Positions 17,565 to 25,454 of a stretch of DNA of 64,000 nucleotides are shown piece by piece. Each line of letters opens with the position of its first letter. Positions within the stretch are counted from its first letter, which is position 1. Origin of the DNA: an uncultured Oscillibacter sp. (GTDB lineage Bacteria > Bacillota > Clostridia > Oscillospirales > Oscillospiraceae); assembly GCA_910583695.1 (NCBI GenBank), contig CAJTZL010000004.1:26336-90335 (forward strand), read 5' to 3'. The translations under genes and the position numbers were made by a program. A model generated the notes under the pieces. The model ran no database searches and was not told where the DNA came from. It worked only from the letters and a program-made list of their open reading frames with translations.

Positions 17565-17710
17565 GGCGTTCTTGTTCCGAAGCTGATATATCCGCAGACA
17601 CGGGCGGCGCATGGACAGCAGATTTGGCCGAAATGCATTCTATAGCTATAGTGAAAAGCGGCCGGGCAGGCCCGCCTGCCCGGCAAGAAAAAATTACCGT
17701 CAGGAAAACA

Positions 17711-17739
17711 GCATATTCCCCCTCTTTCGAGTCAAACTA
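17711..17739 (+). promoter_or_regulatory. sigma-G/sigma-F-like forespore promoter
   Basis: GCATA (17711-17715) and CAAACTA (17733-17739) are separated by 17 bp. This fits the forespore consensus (GHATR, then CATWHTA) with one mismatch and lies 66 bp upstream of an SASP gene, the classic sigma-G target. Confidence 0.65.
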
Positions 17740-17804
17740 TGCTCGCGATACCCAGTGACCCGCAAACGCATGATTTGATGAAGATGAAAAGGAGAGATTC
17801 AATT

Positions 17805-18002
17805 ATGTCTAGCAAGAACACCAACAAACTCAATGTCCCCGAGGCCCGCAGCGCCATGGATAAGTTCAAGATGGAGGCCGCCTCCGAGGTGGGCGTCAAC
17901 CTGAAGGAAGGCTACAACGGCGACCTGACCAGCCGGGAGGCCGGCTCTGTCGGCGGCCAGATGGTCAAGAAGATGATCGAGTCCTACGAGAAGTCCCTGT
18001 AA
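17805..18002 (+). CDS. alpha/beta-type small acid-soluble spore protein
   Basis: SASPs coat and protect DNA in the dormant spore and are degraded by the Gpr protease at germination. This 65-residue protein shows the family blocks: a region with KFKMEAASEVGVNL (Gpr cleavage zone around SEVGV) and the DNA-binding motif GDLTSREAGSVGGQMVKKMI near the C-terminus. AAAAGGAGAG lies 8 nt upstream of the ATG. It is monocistronic, with a forespore-type promoter and its own terminator. Confidence 0.95.
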   Translation: MSSKNTNKLNVPEARSAMDKFKMEAASEVGVNLKEGYNGDLTSREAGSVGGQMVKKMIESYEKSL

Positions 18003-18017
18003 CTTCCCGCCGGACCG

Positions 18018-18055
18018 AAAGGGGGAGAGGCAGCCGCCTCTCCCCCTGTTTCTCT
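18018..18055 (+). terminator. bidirectional terminator between SASP and dpaB
   Basis: An 11-bp perfect stem (18021-18031 with 18036-18046, loop AGCC) lies 18 bp after the SASP stop and just beyond the convergent dpaB stop; T-rich sequence follows on both strands. Confidence 0.8.
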
Positions 18056-18062
18056 CATCCGC

Positions 18063-18638
18063 TCACCGCAGCAAAATCGGCTGGAGCTGCTCCCCCCGGA
18101 GGGCGGCGTCCACCGTCTCCGGCAGCTTGGAAAAATCCGCCACCAGGGAGCCCGGCTTCTGCACCGCGTTGTCCTGGCCGAAGGGCACAAAATAATAATT
18201 CCGCCGGACCAGCAGCTCACCGATGTTCTTTGCCCCCGCCGCCAGCCCGTCGTTGCTGGACACCGCCAGCACCACCGGACGGCCGTTCCGCAGATGGGAC
18301 TTGGCCGCCATGGTCACGGAGGTATCCGCGATGCCCGCCGCCAGCTTGGCAATCGTATTCCCCGTGGCCGGGGCAATCACCAGTACATCCAGCAGCCCCT
18401 TGGGCCCGATGGGCTCCACCGACGGGATATCCAGCAGGACGTCGTTCCCCGTCAGGTCCTCCAGCCGCTCCAGCAGGTCCTCCGACGTGCCGAAGCGGGT
18501 GTCCGTAAAGGCGGAAATCTCTGAGACAATGGGAATCACCGTCTCGTAGATCCCCGCCAGCGCCTCCAGGGCCCTCAGCACCTTCTCGTGGGTGCAGAAG
18601 GAGCCGCAGACCGCAAAACCGACCCGTTCCTTGCGCAT
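18063..18638 (-). CDS. dpaB: dipicolinate synthase subunit B
   Basis: DpaB (SpoVFB) is the flavoprotein-like subunit that, with DpaA, converts dihydrodipicolinate to dipicolinic acid, the calcium chelate of the spore core. The 191-residue protein starts RVGFAVCGSFCTHEKVL and contains IAPATGNTIAKLAAGIADT and VLAVSSNDGLAAGAKNIG, hallmarks of this flavoprotein family. The ATG at 18638 has GAGGTGA 6 nt upstream; a GTG nine bases further up is less likely. It starts 10 bp after dpaA and is cotranscribed with it. Confidence 0.95.
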   Translation of the reverse strand: MRKERVGFAVCGSFCTHEKVLRALEALAGIYETVIPIVSEISAFTDTRFGTSEDLLERLEDLTGNDVLLDIPSVEPIGPKGLLDVLVIAPATGNTIAKLAAGIADTSVTMAAKSHLRNGRPVVLAVSSNDGLAAGAKNIGELLVRRNYYFVPFGQDNAVQKPGSLVADFSKLPETVDAALRGEQLQPILLR

Positions 18639-18648
18639 ACAGGTCACC

Positions 18649-19479
18649 TCATTCTTCCAATAGGATGTAATACACCGCGTCCCGGATGGCCGCCGCCGCG
18701 GACCGGGGCGACAGCCGCCCCGGCAGAGAGCGGGCCCAAAGCACAGGCCTGCCCTCCGCCGCCGTCTCGATGCCCCGGACGGAAGCCAGATCCATCAGCA
18801 GGCATTCCTCGGGCAGCTGCCCCAGAAGCGAAGTCCCCAGGACGGGGGAGGGAACCGTGTTGAACACCGCGCCGAAGGCACTCAAGCGGCCGTCCAGCTT
18901 CCCGGTCTCCAAGGCCCGGTAGCCATAGGCTCGAATCCAGGCCAGGTCCTCCGGCCGTCTAGCCGTAGCCGTGACCCTGGCCCCCAGGCCGTGGAGGCGG
19001 AAGCTCAGCAGTTTTCCGATGCGGCCGAAGCCCAGCACCAGACACTCCTCTCCCAGCAGGGTCCGGTCCAGGTGCTCCATGGCGGTCTGGACGGCCCCCT
19101 CCGCCGTGGCGGCGGCGTTAGCCACCGCCAGCTCCTCCCGGAGGAAGTAGTCCTCCACCGTCAGGCCCAGGTCCTCCGCCTCCCGGCGCTGCTGAGGCCG
19201 CACCTGTCCCGCCAGAATCCGCTGCCGGGGACGGAGGCGGCGGAACAGGTCCGCCGTGGGCACCGCCCCCTCCTCGCAGTTTAGCACGCCGTCTCCCCTG
19301 CACAGCGGCAGGGGCAGGATCACCACATCGGCGGCGGCGGCCCGGTCCAGCGTGTCCGCCCCCACGGGCTTCCAGTGGTCCAGGCCATAAGTACGGACAG
19401 AATGGCCGTCCCCGGCCAGCAATCGGGCCAGCTCCGCCTGACGGCGGTCCCCGCCGATGACGCCAAAGGTCTTGTTCAT
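18649..19479 (-). CDS. dpaA: dipicolinate synthase subunit A
   Basis: DpaA (SpoVFA) is the NAD(P)-binding subunit of dipicolinate synthase, acting in the mother cell. The 276-residue protein opens with FGVIGGDRRQAELARLL and has a Rossmann core VLGFGRIGKLLSFRLHGLGARVTATAR near residues 150-176 (key motif GFGRIG). The length matches the family. GAGGGGGAG precedes the ATG. A sigma-K-like promoter lies immediately upstream, consistent with late sporulation expression known for spoVF. Confidence 0.95.
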   Translation of the reverse strand: MNKTFGVIGGDRRQAELARLLAGDGHSVRTYGLDHWKPVGADTLDRAAAADVVILPLPLCRGDGVLNCEEGAVPTADLFRRLRPRQRILAGQVRPQQRREAEDLGLTVEDYFLREELAVANAAATAEGAVQTAMEHLDRTLLGEECLVLGFGRIGKLLSFRLHGLGARVTATARRPEDLAWIRAYGYRALETGKLDGRLSAFGAVFNTVPSPVLGTSLLGQLPEECLLMDLASVRGIETAAEGRPVLWARSLPGRLSPRSAAAAIRDAVYYILLEE

Positions 19480-19499
19480 CTCAACACTCCCCCTCGCTT

Positions 19500-19527
19500 C
19501 ATGGTATGGCCGGAGATGGGAATGGGT
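19500..19527 (-). promoter_or_regulatory. sigma-K-like promoter of dpaAB
   Basis: On the minus strand CATACCATG (19508-19500) matches CATANNNTA with one mismatch and an AC dinucleotide (19527-19526) lies 17 bp upstream as the short sigma-K -35. The leader would be only about 14 nt, starting at the ribosome binding site, so the call is tentative. Confidence 0.45.
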
Positions 19528-19531
19528 GATT

Positions 19532-19561
19532 CCGCCCGGCGAAAAGCCTTTCGCCGGGCGG
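19532..19561. repeat. perfect GC-rich palindrome between dpaA and the HAD gene
   Basis: A 13-bp perfect inverted repeat (CCGCCCGGCGAAA at 19532-19544 and its complement at 19549-19561, loop AGCC) lies between divergent genes. No T-run follows on either strand, so it is not an ordinary terminator. It could be a REP-type palindrome or a structure upstream of dpaA. Confidence 0.6.
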
Positions 19562-19692
19562 AGAAGACTCCGAAGCGCTTCTTGGCTTGAACGGCGCAGG
19601 GAACCGGGTTGTCCCGCGCAAAAGCCGCCGGCGGCGCTTCAGAACCTGCGCCTTTCTCCTCCCCGCCGAATCGCATTTTTCGGCAGTTTGAA

Positions 19693-19721
19693 TTGTCTTT
19701 TCACGGCGGGCGTGGTACAAT
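19693..19721 (+). promoter_or_regulatory. sigma-A-type promoter of the HAD gene
   Basis: TTGTCT (19693-19698) and TACAAT (19716-19721) are 17 bp apart, about 30 bp upstream of the ATG ribosome binding region. Confidence 0.65.
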
Positions 19722-19756
19722 GGAGACGGTCAAAATTCCGGAAAGGACTTTTTGAG

Positions 19757-20440
19757 ATGAACTACAAATACCTGCTCTTTGATGCCGACGACACCCTCTT
19801 TGACTTTCCCAAGGCCTCCTCCCGGGCCTTTGAGGCCATGTGCCGGACGCACAGCATTCCCTACACGCCGGAGGTCTACCGGCTCTATCATGAGATCAAC
19901 CTGGAGCTCTGGGCCGCCTTTGACCGGGGCGAAGCGGCCAAGGAGTTCATCACCCTGGAGCGCTATGTCCGCTTCCTGCGCGCTCTGGGCCTGGAGCGGG
20001 ACCCGGCGGCCTGCAACCGGGACTATCTGGCCGCCCTGGGGGAGGGTGTCTATCCCCTGCCCCATGCGGAGGAGGTCTGCCGGGAGCTCAAGGCCCGGGG
20101 GCACCGCATGTACCTCATCACCAACGCCGTGGCCTCCGTCCAGCGCAGCCGCCTCCGGGGCAGCGTCTTCGCGGAGCTCTTTGAGGCCGCCTTCATCTCC
20201 GAGGAGGCCGGAGCCGCCAAGCCCAGCCAAGCCTATTTCGACTATGTGCGCCGCCGGCTCCCGGAGCTGACGGCGGAAAACGCCCTGGTCATCGGGGATT
20301 CCCTGTCCACGGATATCCAAGGGGCCAACAACGCCGGGCTCCCCTGCTGCTGGTTCAATCCTGCGGGAAACCGGCGGCAGGAGGGACTGCGGGTGGATTA
20401 TGAAATCAAGGATCTGAGGACCCTGCTGGAAATCGCATGA
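19757..20440 (+). CDS. YjjG-family HAD hydrolase (nucleotidase type)
   Basis: The 227-residue protein is a haloacid-dehalogenase phosphatase: motif I FDADDTLFDF (nucleophile Asp 9), motif II YLITNAV, motif III Lys in AAKPSQAYF and motif IV VIGDSLSTDIQGANNAG. The last motif and the cap length match YjjG, which dephosphorylates pyrimidine nucleoside monophosphates including damaged ones. The start ATG follows GGAAAGGACTTTTTGAG. It is transcribed alone. Substrate assignment is by family only. Confidence 0.88.
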   Translation: MNYKYLLFDADDTLFDFPKASSRAFEAMCRTHSIPYTPEVYRLYHEINLELWAAFDRGEAAKEFITLERYVRFLRALGLERDPAACNRDYLAALGEGVYPLPHAEEVCRELKARGHRMYLITNAVASVQRSRLRGSVFAELFEAAFISEEAGAAKPSQAYFDYVRRRLPELTAENALVIGDSLSTDIQGANNAGLPCCWFNPAGNRRQEGLRVDYEIKDLRTLLEIA

Positions 20441-20565
20441 GAATGGGCTCCTGCGCCGCATCCGGGACTGTTCCAGCTATCTCCTCGTCATGGATGGGCT
20501 GAATCGGTTTATTCAAAAAAGTCTTTCCGCGTTCTCGCCGCCCATCCCTTTGCCACCATTTGCCT

Positions 20566-20588
20566 CCCCGCCGTCAGCGGGGCTTTTT
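20566..20588 (+). terminator. terminator of the HAD gene, overlapping the convergent gene end
   Basis: A 6-bp CCCCGC/GCGGGG stem with loop CGTCA is followed by CTTTTTCC. The stop codon of the convergent Cys-rich gene lies inside the loop. Confidence 0.6.
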
Positions 20589-21116
20589 CCGCAGCTTCAG
20601 CAAAACGCCCTTCCGCTCTGCCGCCGCCTGGAGCAGGGCGGCGGTTTTGGCTCCCCGCTCCTGAAGAGGCCGGTCCGCCAGGGCCTCCGCCGCCCGGCGA
20701 ATCTCCCGAAGGGCCTCCGAAGGCAAAAGGCCCGCCGCCAGATAGAAGAGGGTCTTCCGCCGCCCGTCGTTGCACTTTTCCAGGAGAAATTCCAGGATCT
20801 CCCGCCGCTCCGCCAGCCCGGCCCGGTACGCTTCCAGCCCGGCGGTCCGGGCCTTCTCCATGTCTGCCAGCCGGTTTTGATGGGTGATGAACGAATCGTA
20901 TTCATCCGCGCCCTCATACCTCCCGCAGGGAAACTCCCCGCACTGGAAGCAGTAGGAGGGGGCTCCGTGCTCCAGGCTGCACCGGGCGATTTTGCAGGAC
21001 TGGTTCCCCGCTCCCCCGCCGCAGCCGGGGCAGTGCCCGTCCAGCTTCATGGGACACAGACCGCAGTTCAGCCCGCAGAGGGAGAACAGCAGGTCCTCCC
21101 GCACAAATCCCTTCAT
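20574..21116 (-). CDS. DUF3795-type cysteine-rich protein
   Basis: The 180-residue protein has a Cys-rich N-terminal half: CGLNCGLCPMK, CPGCGGG, CKIARC and YCFQCGEFPC (about residues 14-64), enough to bind one or two metal ions, followed by helical sequence. This is the DUF3795 pattern, whose function is not established. It overlaps the end of cca by 4 bp (ATGA) and so is translated with it. It ends in a basic tail (KLRKKPR), which could contact nucleic acid. Confidence 0.8.
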   Translation of the reverse strand: MKGFVREDLLFSLCGLNCGLCPMKLDGHCPGCGGGAGNQSCKIARCSLEHGAPSYCFQCGEFPCGRYEGADEYDSFITHQNRLADMEKARTAGLEAYRAGLAERREILEFLLEKCNDGRRKTLFYLAAGLLPSEALREIRRAAEALADRPLQERGAKTAALLQAAAERKGVLLKLRKKPR

Positions 21117-22456
21117 TTCCCGTCCTCCTTCCCGTCCGCTCCCAGGTCCCCCCGGAGATACGCCAGCAGGGTCTCCCGCTCATTGGGCAGTTCCCCGTCC
21201 GTCACCTTGTCCAAAAGCGCCTCCAGGGCCCTCCCCACCGCTGGGCCGGAGAGGCCCAGGGCCAGCAGGTCTCCGCCCTTCACCGCCAGCTGTTTCAGGG
21301 AGAAGCAGGCTTCCTTCGCCAGGAGCCTGTCCAGAATCTCCTCCGCCTTGTCCAGCTCCCTCTGCCGGTCCCGGTAGGCCGGAGCCTGTCCCAGGTTGTC
21401 CGCCCGCTTCACCAGAATCAGGCGGCGCAGGTCCTCCTCGCCCAGTACCCGCAGAGCCCGGCCAACAGCCTTGTCCGTCCGGGGGATGTCCTTGTCATGC
21501 CACTCCACCAGCCGGACCACGGTCTCCCGGAACTCCGCGGCGCATTTCAGGCGGCGGAGCATCCCGTCCGCCAGTTCCCGGCCGGCGGCGGGATGTCCGT
21601 AGAAATGGCCCACCCCCTGCTCATCCAGGGTGAAGCTGGCGGGCTTCCCGACGTCGTGAAGGAGCATCGTACAGCGGAGGACCGGCTCCTCCGGCGCGGC
21701 CGCCAGGGCGTGCAGGGTGTGCTCCCACACGTCGTAGCAGTGGTGCCGGTTCCGCTGGTCAAAGCCCACCATCTCCAACAGCTCCGGCCAGAACACGCCG
21801 AAGACCTCCGGCCAGCCCCGCAGGACCTCCGCCGCCTTCCTTCCCGGCAGGAGCTTGAACAGCTCCGCCTGTATCCGCTCCGGGGCGATGTCCCGCAGCC
21901 CCTCCCGGTTTCTCCGGAGGGCCTCCGCCGTCCCGGGCTCGATTTCCAGGCCCAGCACCGCCGCAAAACGGAGGCCCCGGAGGATGCGCAGAGCGTCCTC
22001 CTGAAACCGCCGGTCCGGGTCCCCCACGCAGCGGAGGATGCCCCGGCGCAGGTCCTCCTGCCCGCCCCAGGGGTCCCGGAGCTCACCCCGGAGGCTCCAG
22101 GCCATGGCGTTAACGGTGAAGTCCCGGCGGCGGAGGTCCTCCTCCAAAGAGCTGGTAAACGCCACGGACTCCGGGCGGCGGTGGTCCCGGTAGGCCCCGT
22201 CGATGCGGTAGGTCGTGACCTCCACAGGGCCCCCCTCCGTCTTGACGGTGACGGTGCCGTGCCGGAGGCCCGTGGGAAGGGCCCGGGAGCCGAAAACCGC
22301 CAGGGTCTCCTCCGGCCGGGCGGCGGTGGCAACGTCCCAGTCCTCCGGCAGACGGCCCGACAGGGCGTCCCGGACGCAGCCCCCCACGCACCAGGCCTCA
22401 CAGCCCGCCGATTCCAGGGCTTGCAGAACGGCCCCCACATATTTCGGTATTTCCAT
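21113..22456 (-). CDS. cca: CCA tRNA nucleotidyltransferase
   Basis: The enzyme adds or repairs the 3' CCA of tRNAs. The 447-residue protein has the class II nucleotidyltransferase head with GGCVRDALSGR and EDWDVAT (catalytic Asp pair, near residues 25-45), RRDFTVNAMAWS, the DEALRILRGLRFA-like block EDALRILRGLRFA, and a C-terminal HD domain with LLHDVGK near 255. Such fusions with HD are common in Firmicutes. AGGGAGAG lies 6 nt upstream of the ATG at 22456. It is the first gene of a unit with the Cys-rich protein. Confidence 0.94.
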   Translation of the reverse strand: MEIPKYVGAVLQALESAGCEAWCVGGCVRDALSGRLPEDWDVATAARPEETLAVFGSRALPTGLRHGTVTVKTEGGPVEVTTYRIDGAYRDHRRPESVAFTSSLEEDLRRRDFTVNAMAWSLRGELRDPWGGQEDLRRGILRCVGDPDRRFQEDALRILRGLRFAAVLGLEIEPGTAEALRRNREGLRDIAPERIQAELFKLLPGRKAAEVLRGWPEVFGVFWPELLEMVGFDQRNRHHCYDVWEHTLHALAAAPEEPVLRCTMLLHDVGKPASFTLDEQGVGHFYGHPAAGRELADGMLRRLKCAAEFRETVVRLVEWHDKDIPRTDKAVGRALRVLGEEDLRRLILVKRADNLGQAPAYRDRQRELDKAEEILDRLLAKEACFSLKQLAVKGGDLLALGLSGPAVGRALEALLDKVTDGELPNERETLLAYLRGDLGADGKEDGK

Positions 22457-22548
22457 AGTTCCGCTCTCCCTTGCTTTTTTCGGCTTCCTGTCGTAAAACA
22501 GCCGGGAACTCCTCCCGGACTTTCCTTCCATTCAGGCAGGTGAATCAT

Positions 22549-23133
22549 ATGATTATCTGGCTCAACGGCGCTTTTGGCGCCGGAAAAACCCAGACGGCCT
22601 ATGCGCTCCGGCGCCGGCTGCCGGGGTCCTATGTGTACGACCCGGAAAACGCCGGTTACTTTCTCCGCAAAAATCTGCCGCCCAGTCTGCTCCCCGCCGA
22701 TTTTCAGGACCTTCCCCTATGGCGCACCCTCACGGCCGATATGCTCCGCTATCTCGCGCAGCGGCACCCCGGACCGCTCATCGTCCCCATGACCCTCGTC
22801 AACCGGGCCTACTACGACGAAATCGTCACCAGCCTGTCCCAGGAGCAGGACCTCCGGCATCTCATTCTATGCGTCAGCCGGGAAACCCTGCAAAAGCGGC
22901 TGTCCTCCCGGCTGGAGGGGCCGCGCTCCTGGGCGGCGCTCCAGATGGACCGCTGCTTCCGGGCATTTGAGGAGGAGATCACGGAGCGCAAGCTCCACAC
23001 CGACGGCCTGACCATTGAGCAGGCGGCGGAGCGGGCGGCGGAGATGTGCGGCCTCACGCTGTCCCAGGACCGCCGGAGCGGCCTGCGGAAAGCCGTTGAC
23101 CGGGCCGTCCTTCAAATCCGGCACATCCGATAG
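22549..23133 (+). CDS. TmrB-like P-loop ATPase
   Basis: The 194-residue protein begins MIIWLNGAFGAGKTQTAYAL, with Walker A GAFGAGKT at residues 7-14, and has the size and pattern of TmrB, which in Bacillus protects against tunicamycin by binding the drug. Further matches are VPMTLVNRAYYDEIV and the Arg-rich lid region QKRLSSR. AGGTGA precedes the ATG. It is transcribed divergently from cca. A nucleotide/antibiotic kinase role is equally possible. Confidence 0.8.
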   Translation: MIIWLNGAFGAGKTQTAYALRRRLPGSYVYDPENAGYFLRKNLPPSLLPADFQDLPLWRTLTADMLRYLAQRHPGPLIVPMTLVNRAYYDEIVTSLSQEQDLRHLILCVSRETLQKRLSSRLEGPRSWAALQMDRCFRAFEEEITERKLHTDGLTIEQAAERAAEMCGLTLSQDRRSGLRKAVDRAVLQIRHIR

Positions 23134-23153
23134 CAGATGTTCTTCTTTCGCCG

Positions 23154-23182
23154 TTGCATTTCACTGATTTCTATATTATAAT
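23154..23182 (+). promoter_or_regulatory. sigma-A-type promoter of murC
   Basis: TTGCAT (23154-23159) and TATAAT (23177-23182) are 17 bp apart; the start codon follows about 55 bp downstream of the predicted start. Confidence 0.8.
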
Positions 23183-23244
23183 AAAATGTCTGCAAGGATA
23201 CAATCTTTTTTAAGTTCCGTTTTCTGGAAAGGAAGCTGATTCCC

Positions 23245-24627
23245 ATGATGCAGAATCAAAAACCTATCAGCGATTTCTTCGTCCCCGGCATGCGGGCCCA
23301 TCTGGTCGGCATCGGAGGCGTCTCCATGTGCCCCCTGGCGGAAGTCCTGCGGGACAAGGGGCTCCGCATCCAGGGCTCCGACATGGCGGAGAGTGACACC
23401 GTGAAGCGCCTCCGCTCCCTGGGCATCCCGGTGGCCGTGGGCCACAACGCCGACAACCTGGGGGACTGCGATCTGGTCATCCGCACCGCCGCCGTCCACG
23501 ACGGCAACCCGGAGATTGCCGGGGCCGTCGCCCGGGGTATCCCGGTCTATGAGCGGGCCCAGGCCTGGGGGGCCATCATGCGGCACTATCCCAATGCCCT
23601 GTGCGTAGCCGGGACCCACGGGAAGACCACCACCACCTCCATGTGCACCCATGTCTTCATGGCCGCGGAGGCGGACCCCACCGTCATGATCGGCGGGACC
23701 CTGCCCCTGCTTCACTCCGGCTACCGGGTGGGCCAGGGAGACACCATCATTCTGGAATCCTGCGAATACTGCAACAGCTTCCTGAGCTTCTATCCCACCG
23801 TGGCGGTGATTTTGAACGTGGAAGCGGACCACCTGGACTTCTTCAAGGACCTGGAGGATATCAAGACCTCCTTCCGCCGCTTTGCGGAGCTGGTGCCCTC
23901 CGGCGGCCGCGTGATCGTCAACGCGGACAACGCCGGGGCCCGGGACACGGTCCAGGGACTGGATTCATTCACCTTCGGCCTGGAGCCGGGGGCGGAGTGC
24001 ACCGCCGTCCACCTTCACGAGGACAAGGGCCGTCCCGTCTTTGACATTCAGGTTCATGGGGAGTTCTACGCCCACGCGGAGCTGCGGGTCTACGGACGGC
24101 ACAACGTATCCAACGCCCTGGCGGCGGCCTCGGCGGCCTATGTGCTGGGCCTCCCGGGGGAGGCGGTGGAACGGGGCCTGAGTTCCTTCACCGGCGCGGG
24201 GCGGCGTTTTGAGTACAAGGGGACCTTCCAGGGCGCGGAAATCTACGACGACTACGCCCACCATCCCGACGAGCTCCACGCCCTGCTGACCACCGCCAAG
24301 GGCCTGGGCTACCGGCGGCTCATTGTGGCCTTCCAGCCCCACACTTACTCCCGGACCGCCAAGCTCTTCGACCGCTTTGTGGAGGAATTGAAGCTGGCGG
24401 ACGTGGTGATCCTGGCGGAGATCTACGCCGCCCGGGAGACAAACAGCCTGGGCATATCCTCGGCGGATCTGGTCCGGGAAATTCCCGGCTCCGTCTACTG
24501 CTCCACCCTGGACAAGACGGCGGAGGCCGTCCGGCGGCTGGCCGGGCCGGGAGATTTGATTCTCACCGTCGGCGCGGGGGACATCTACCGGGCCGGTGAG
24601 AAGCTGCTTTCCCCGGAAGAAGCGTAA
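23245..24627 (+). CDS. murC: UDP-N-acetylmuramate--L-alanine ligase
   Basis: MurC adds L-Ala to UDP-MurNAc, the first step of the peptidoglycan stem peptide, in the cytoplasm. The 460-residue protein has an N-terminal substrate domain (HLVGIGGVSMCPLAEVL, QGSDM), the ATP loop GTHGKTTTTSM near residues 127-137, the Mg-binding ESCEY region, GRHNVSNALAA, and DDYAHHP, the MurC-type C-terminal block. It has its own promoter. Either of two adjacent ATGs (23245, 23248) could be used after AAAGGAAG. Confidence 0.96.
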   Translation: MMQNQKPISDFFVPGMRAHLVGIGGVSMCPLAEVLRDKGLRIQGSDMAESDTVKRLRSLGIPVAVGHNADNLGDCDLVIRTAAVHDGNPEIAGAVARGIPVYERAQAWGAIMRHYPNALCVAGTHGKTTTTSMCTHVFMAAEADPTVMIGGTLPLLHSGYRVGQGDTIILESCEYCNSFLSFYPTVAVILNVEADHLDFFKDLEDIKTSFRRFAELVPSGGRVIVNADNAGARDTVQGLDSFTFGLEPGAECTAVHLHEDKGRPVFDIQVHGEFYAHAELRVYGRHNVSNALAAASAAYVLGLPGEAVERGLSSFTGAGRRFEYKGTFQGAEIYDDYAHHPDELHALLTTAKGLGYRRLIVAFQPHTYSRTAKLFDRFVEELKLADVVILAEIYAARETNSLGISSADLVREIPGSVYCSTLDKTAEAVRRLAGPGDLILTVGAGDIYRAGEKLLSPEEA

Positions 24628-24702
24628 CCGAAAGAACCTGATCCCCCTCCGGCGGCCTGGAACCGCTTTCAGCCGGAGCGCGGGCGGCGGAGGTCTGCTG
24701 AT

Positions 24703-25242
24703 ATGGAACATTCACCTTTATACCACAACACCCGGCCGGAGGGGGCGCTTTTGTCTCAGGAGGAGGCGGCCTTCGCCCTGCTGGAGGAGCTGGCCATGGA
24801 CTATGACCGGGTCTCCAGTGAGCCGGCGGACACCATGGAGAAGTGCGCCGCCGTCAGTGCGGTTCTGGGGGTGCCCATCTGCAAGAATCTTTTTCTCTGC
24901 AACCGGCAGAAGACCCAGTTTTATCTGCTGCTGATGGGGCCGGATAAGCCCTTCCACACCAAAGACCTTTCCCGCCAGATCGGCTCTGCCCGGCTGTCTT
25001 TTGCGCCGGAGGAGAGCCTTTGGGAGCTGCTTCGCTGCACCCCCGGCTCCGCCACGGTGCTGGGTCTGATGAACGACACGGAGCACCGGGTCCGGCTGCT
25101 GATGGAGCGGGAGGTCTATGAGGCGGAGTACCTGAGCTGTCATCCCTGCATCTGCACCAGCAGCCTGAAGCTGAAAACGGCGGACGTGCTGGGGAAGCTG
25201 CTGCCCCGCACGGGGCACGCGGTCACTGTGGTGGAGCTGTGA
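24703..25242 (+). CDS. prolyl-tRNA deacylase, ProX/YbaK type
   Basis: The 179-residue protein resembles ProX (PrdX), a free-standing editing domain that hydrolyses Ala-tRNA(Pro). Marks are KNLFLCNRQKTQFYLLLM (catalytic-type Lys region, about 64-81), KDLSRQIGSARLSFA and the GSATVLGLMND block. GGAGG lies 9 nt before the ATG. It begins 75 bp after murC and may be read from the murC promoter. Confidence 0.88.
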   Translation: MEHSPLYHNTRPEGALLSQEEAAFALLEELAMDYDRVSSEPADTMEKCAAVSAVLGVPICKNLFLCNRQKTQFYLLLMGPDKPFHTKDLSRQIGSARLSFAPEESLWELLRCTPGSATVLGLMNDTEHRVRLLMEREVYEAEYLSCHPCICTSSLKLKTADVLGKLLPRTGHAVTVVEL

Positions 25243-25420
25243 GCGCCCGGATTCACAAGGCCGAACGCCGTCCGGGCGGTCTTTTCCCGCCATGCCGTGC
25301 CGTTCTCCCCTGCAATCTCTCAGGACCGCCCCGGAGAATCCTCCCTGTCTGACAGGGATTATCCGCATCTACCCGGCATTCCCCCGTTATGAATACAGGT
25401 TCTGAATCCGCGCATGAAGA

Positions 25421-25454
25421 AAGCCGGGGGCCGCCAGGGCCTCCGGCTTTTTCC
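25421..25454 (+). terminator. bidirectional terminator between proX-like and 25455 genes
   Basis: A 12-bp stem with one G-T pair (25421-25432 with 25438-25449, loop GCCAG) is followed by TTTTT on the plus strand and by TTTCTTC on the minus strand, serving both convergent genes. Confidence 0.75.
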
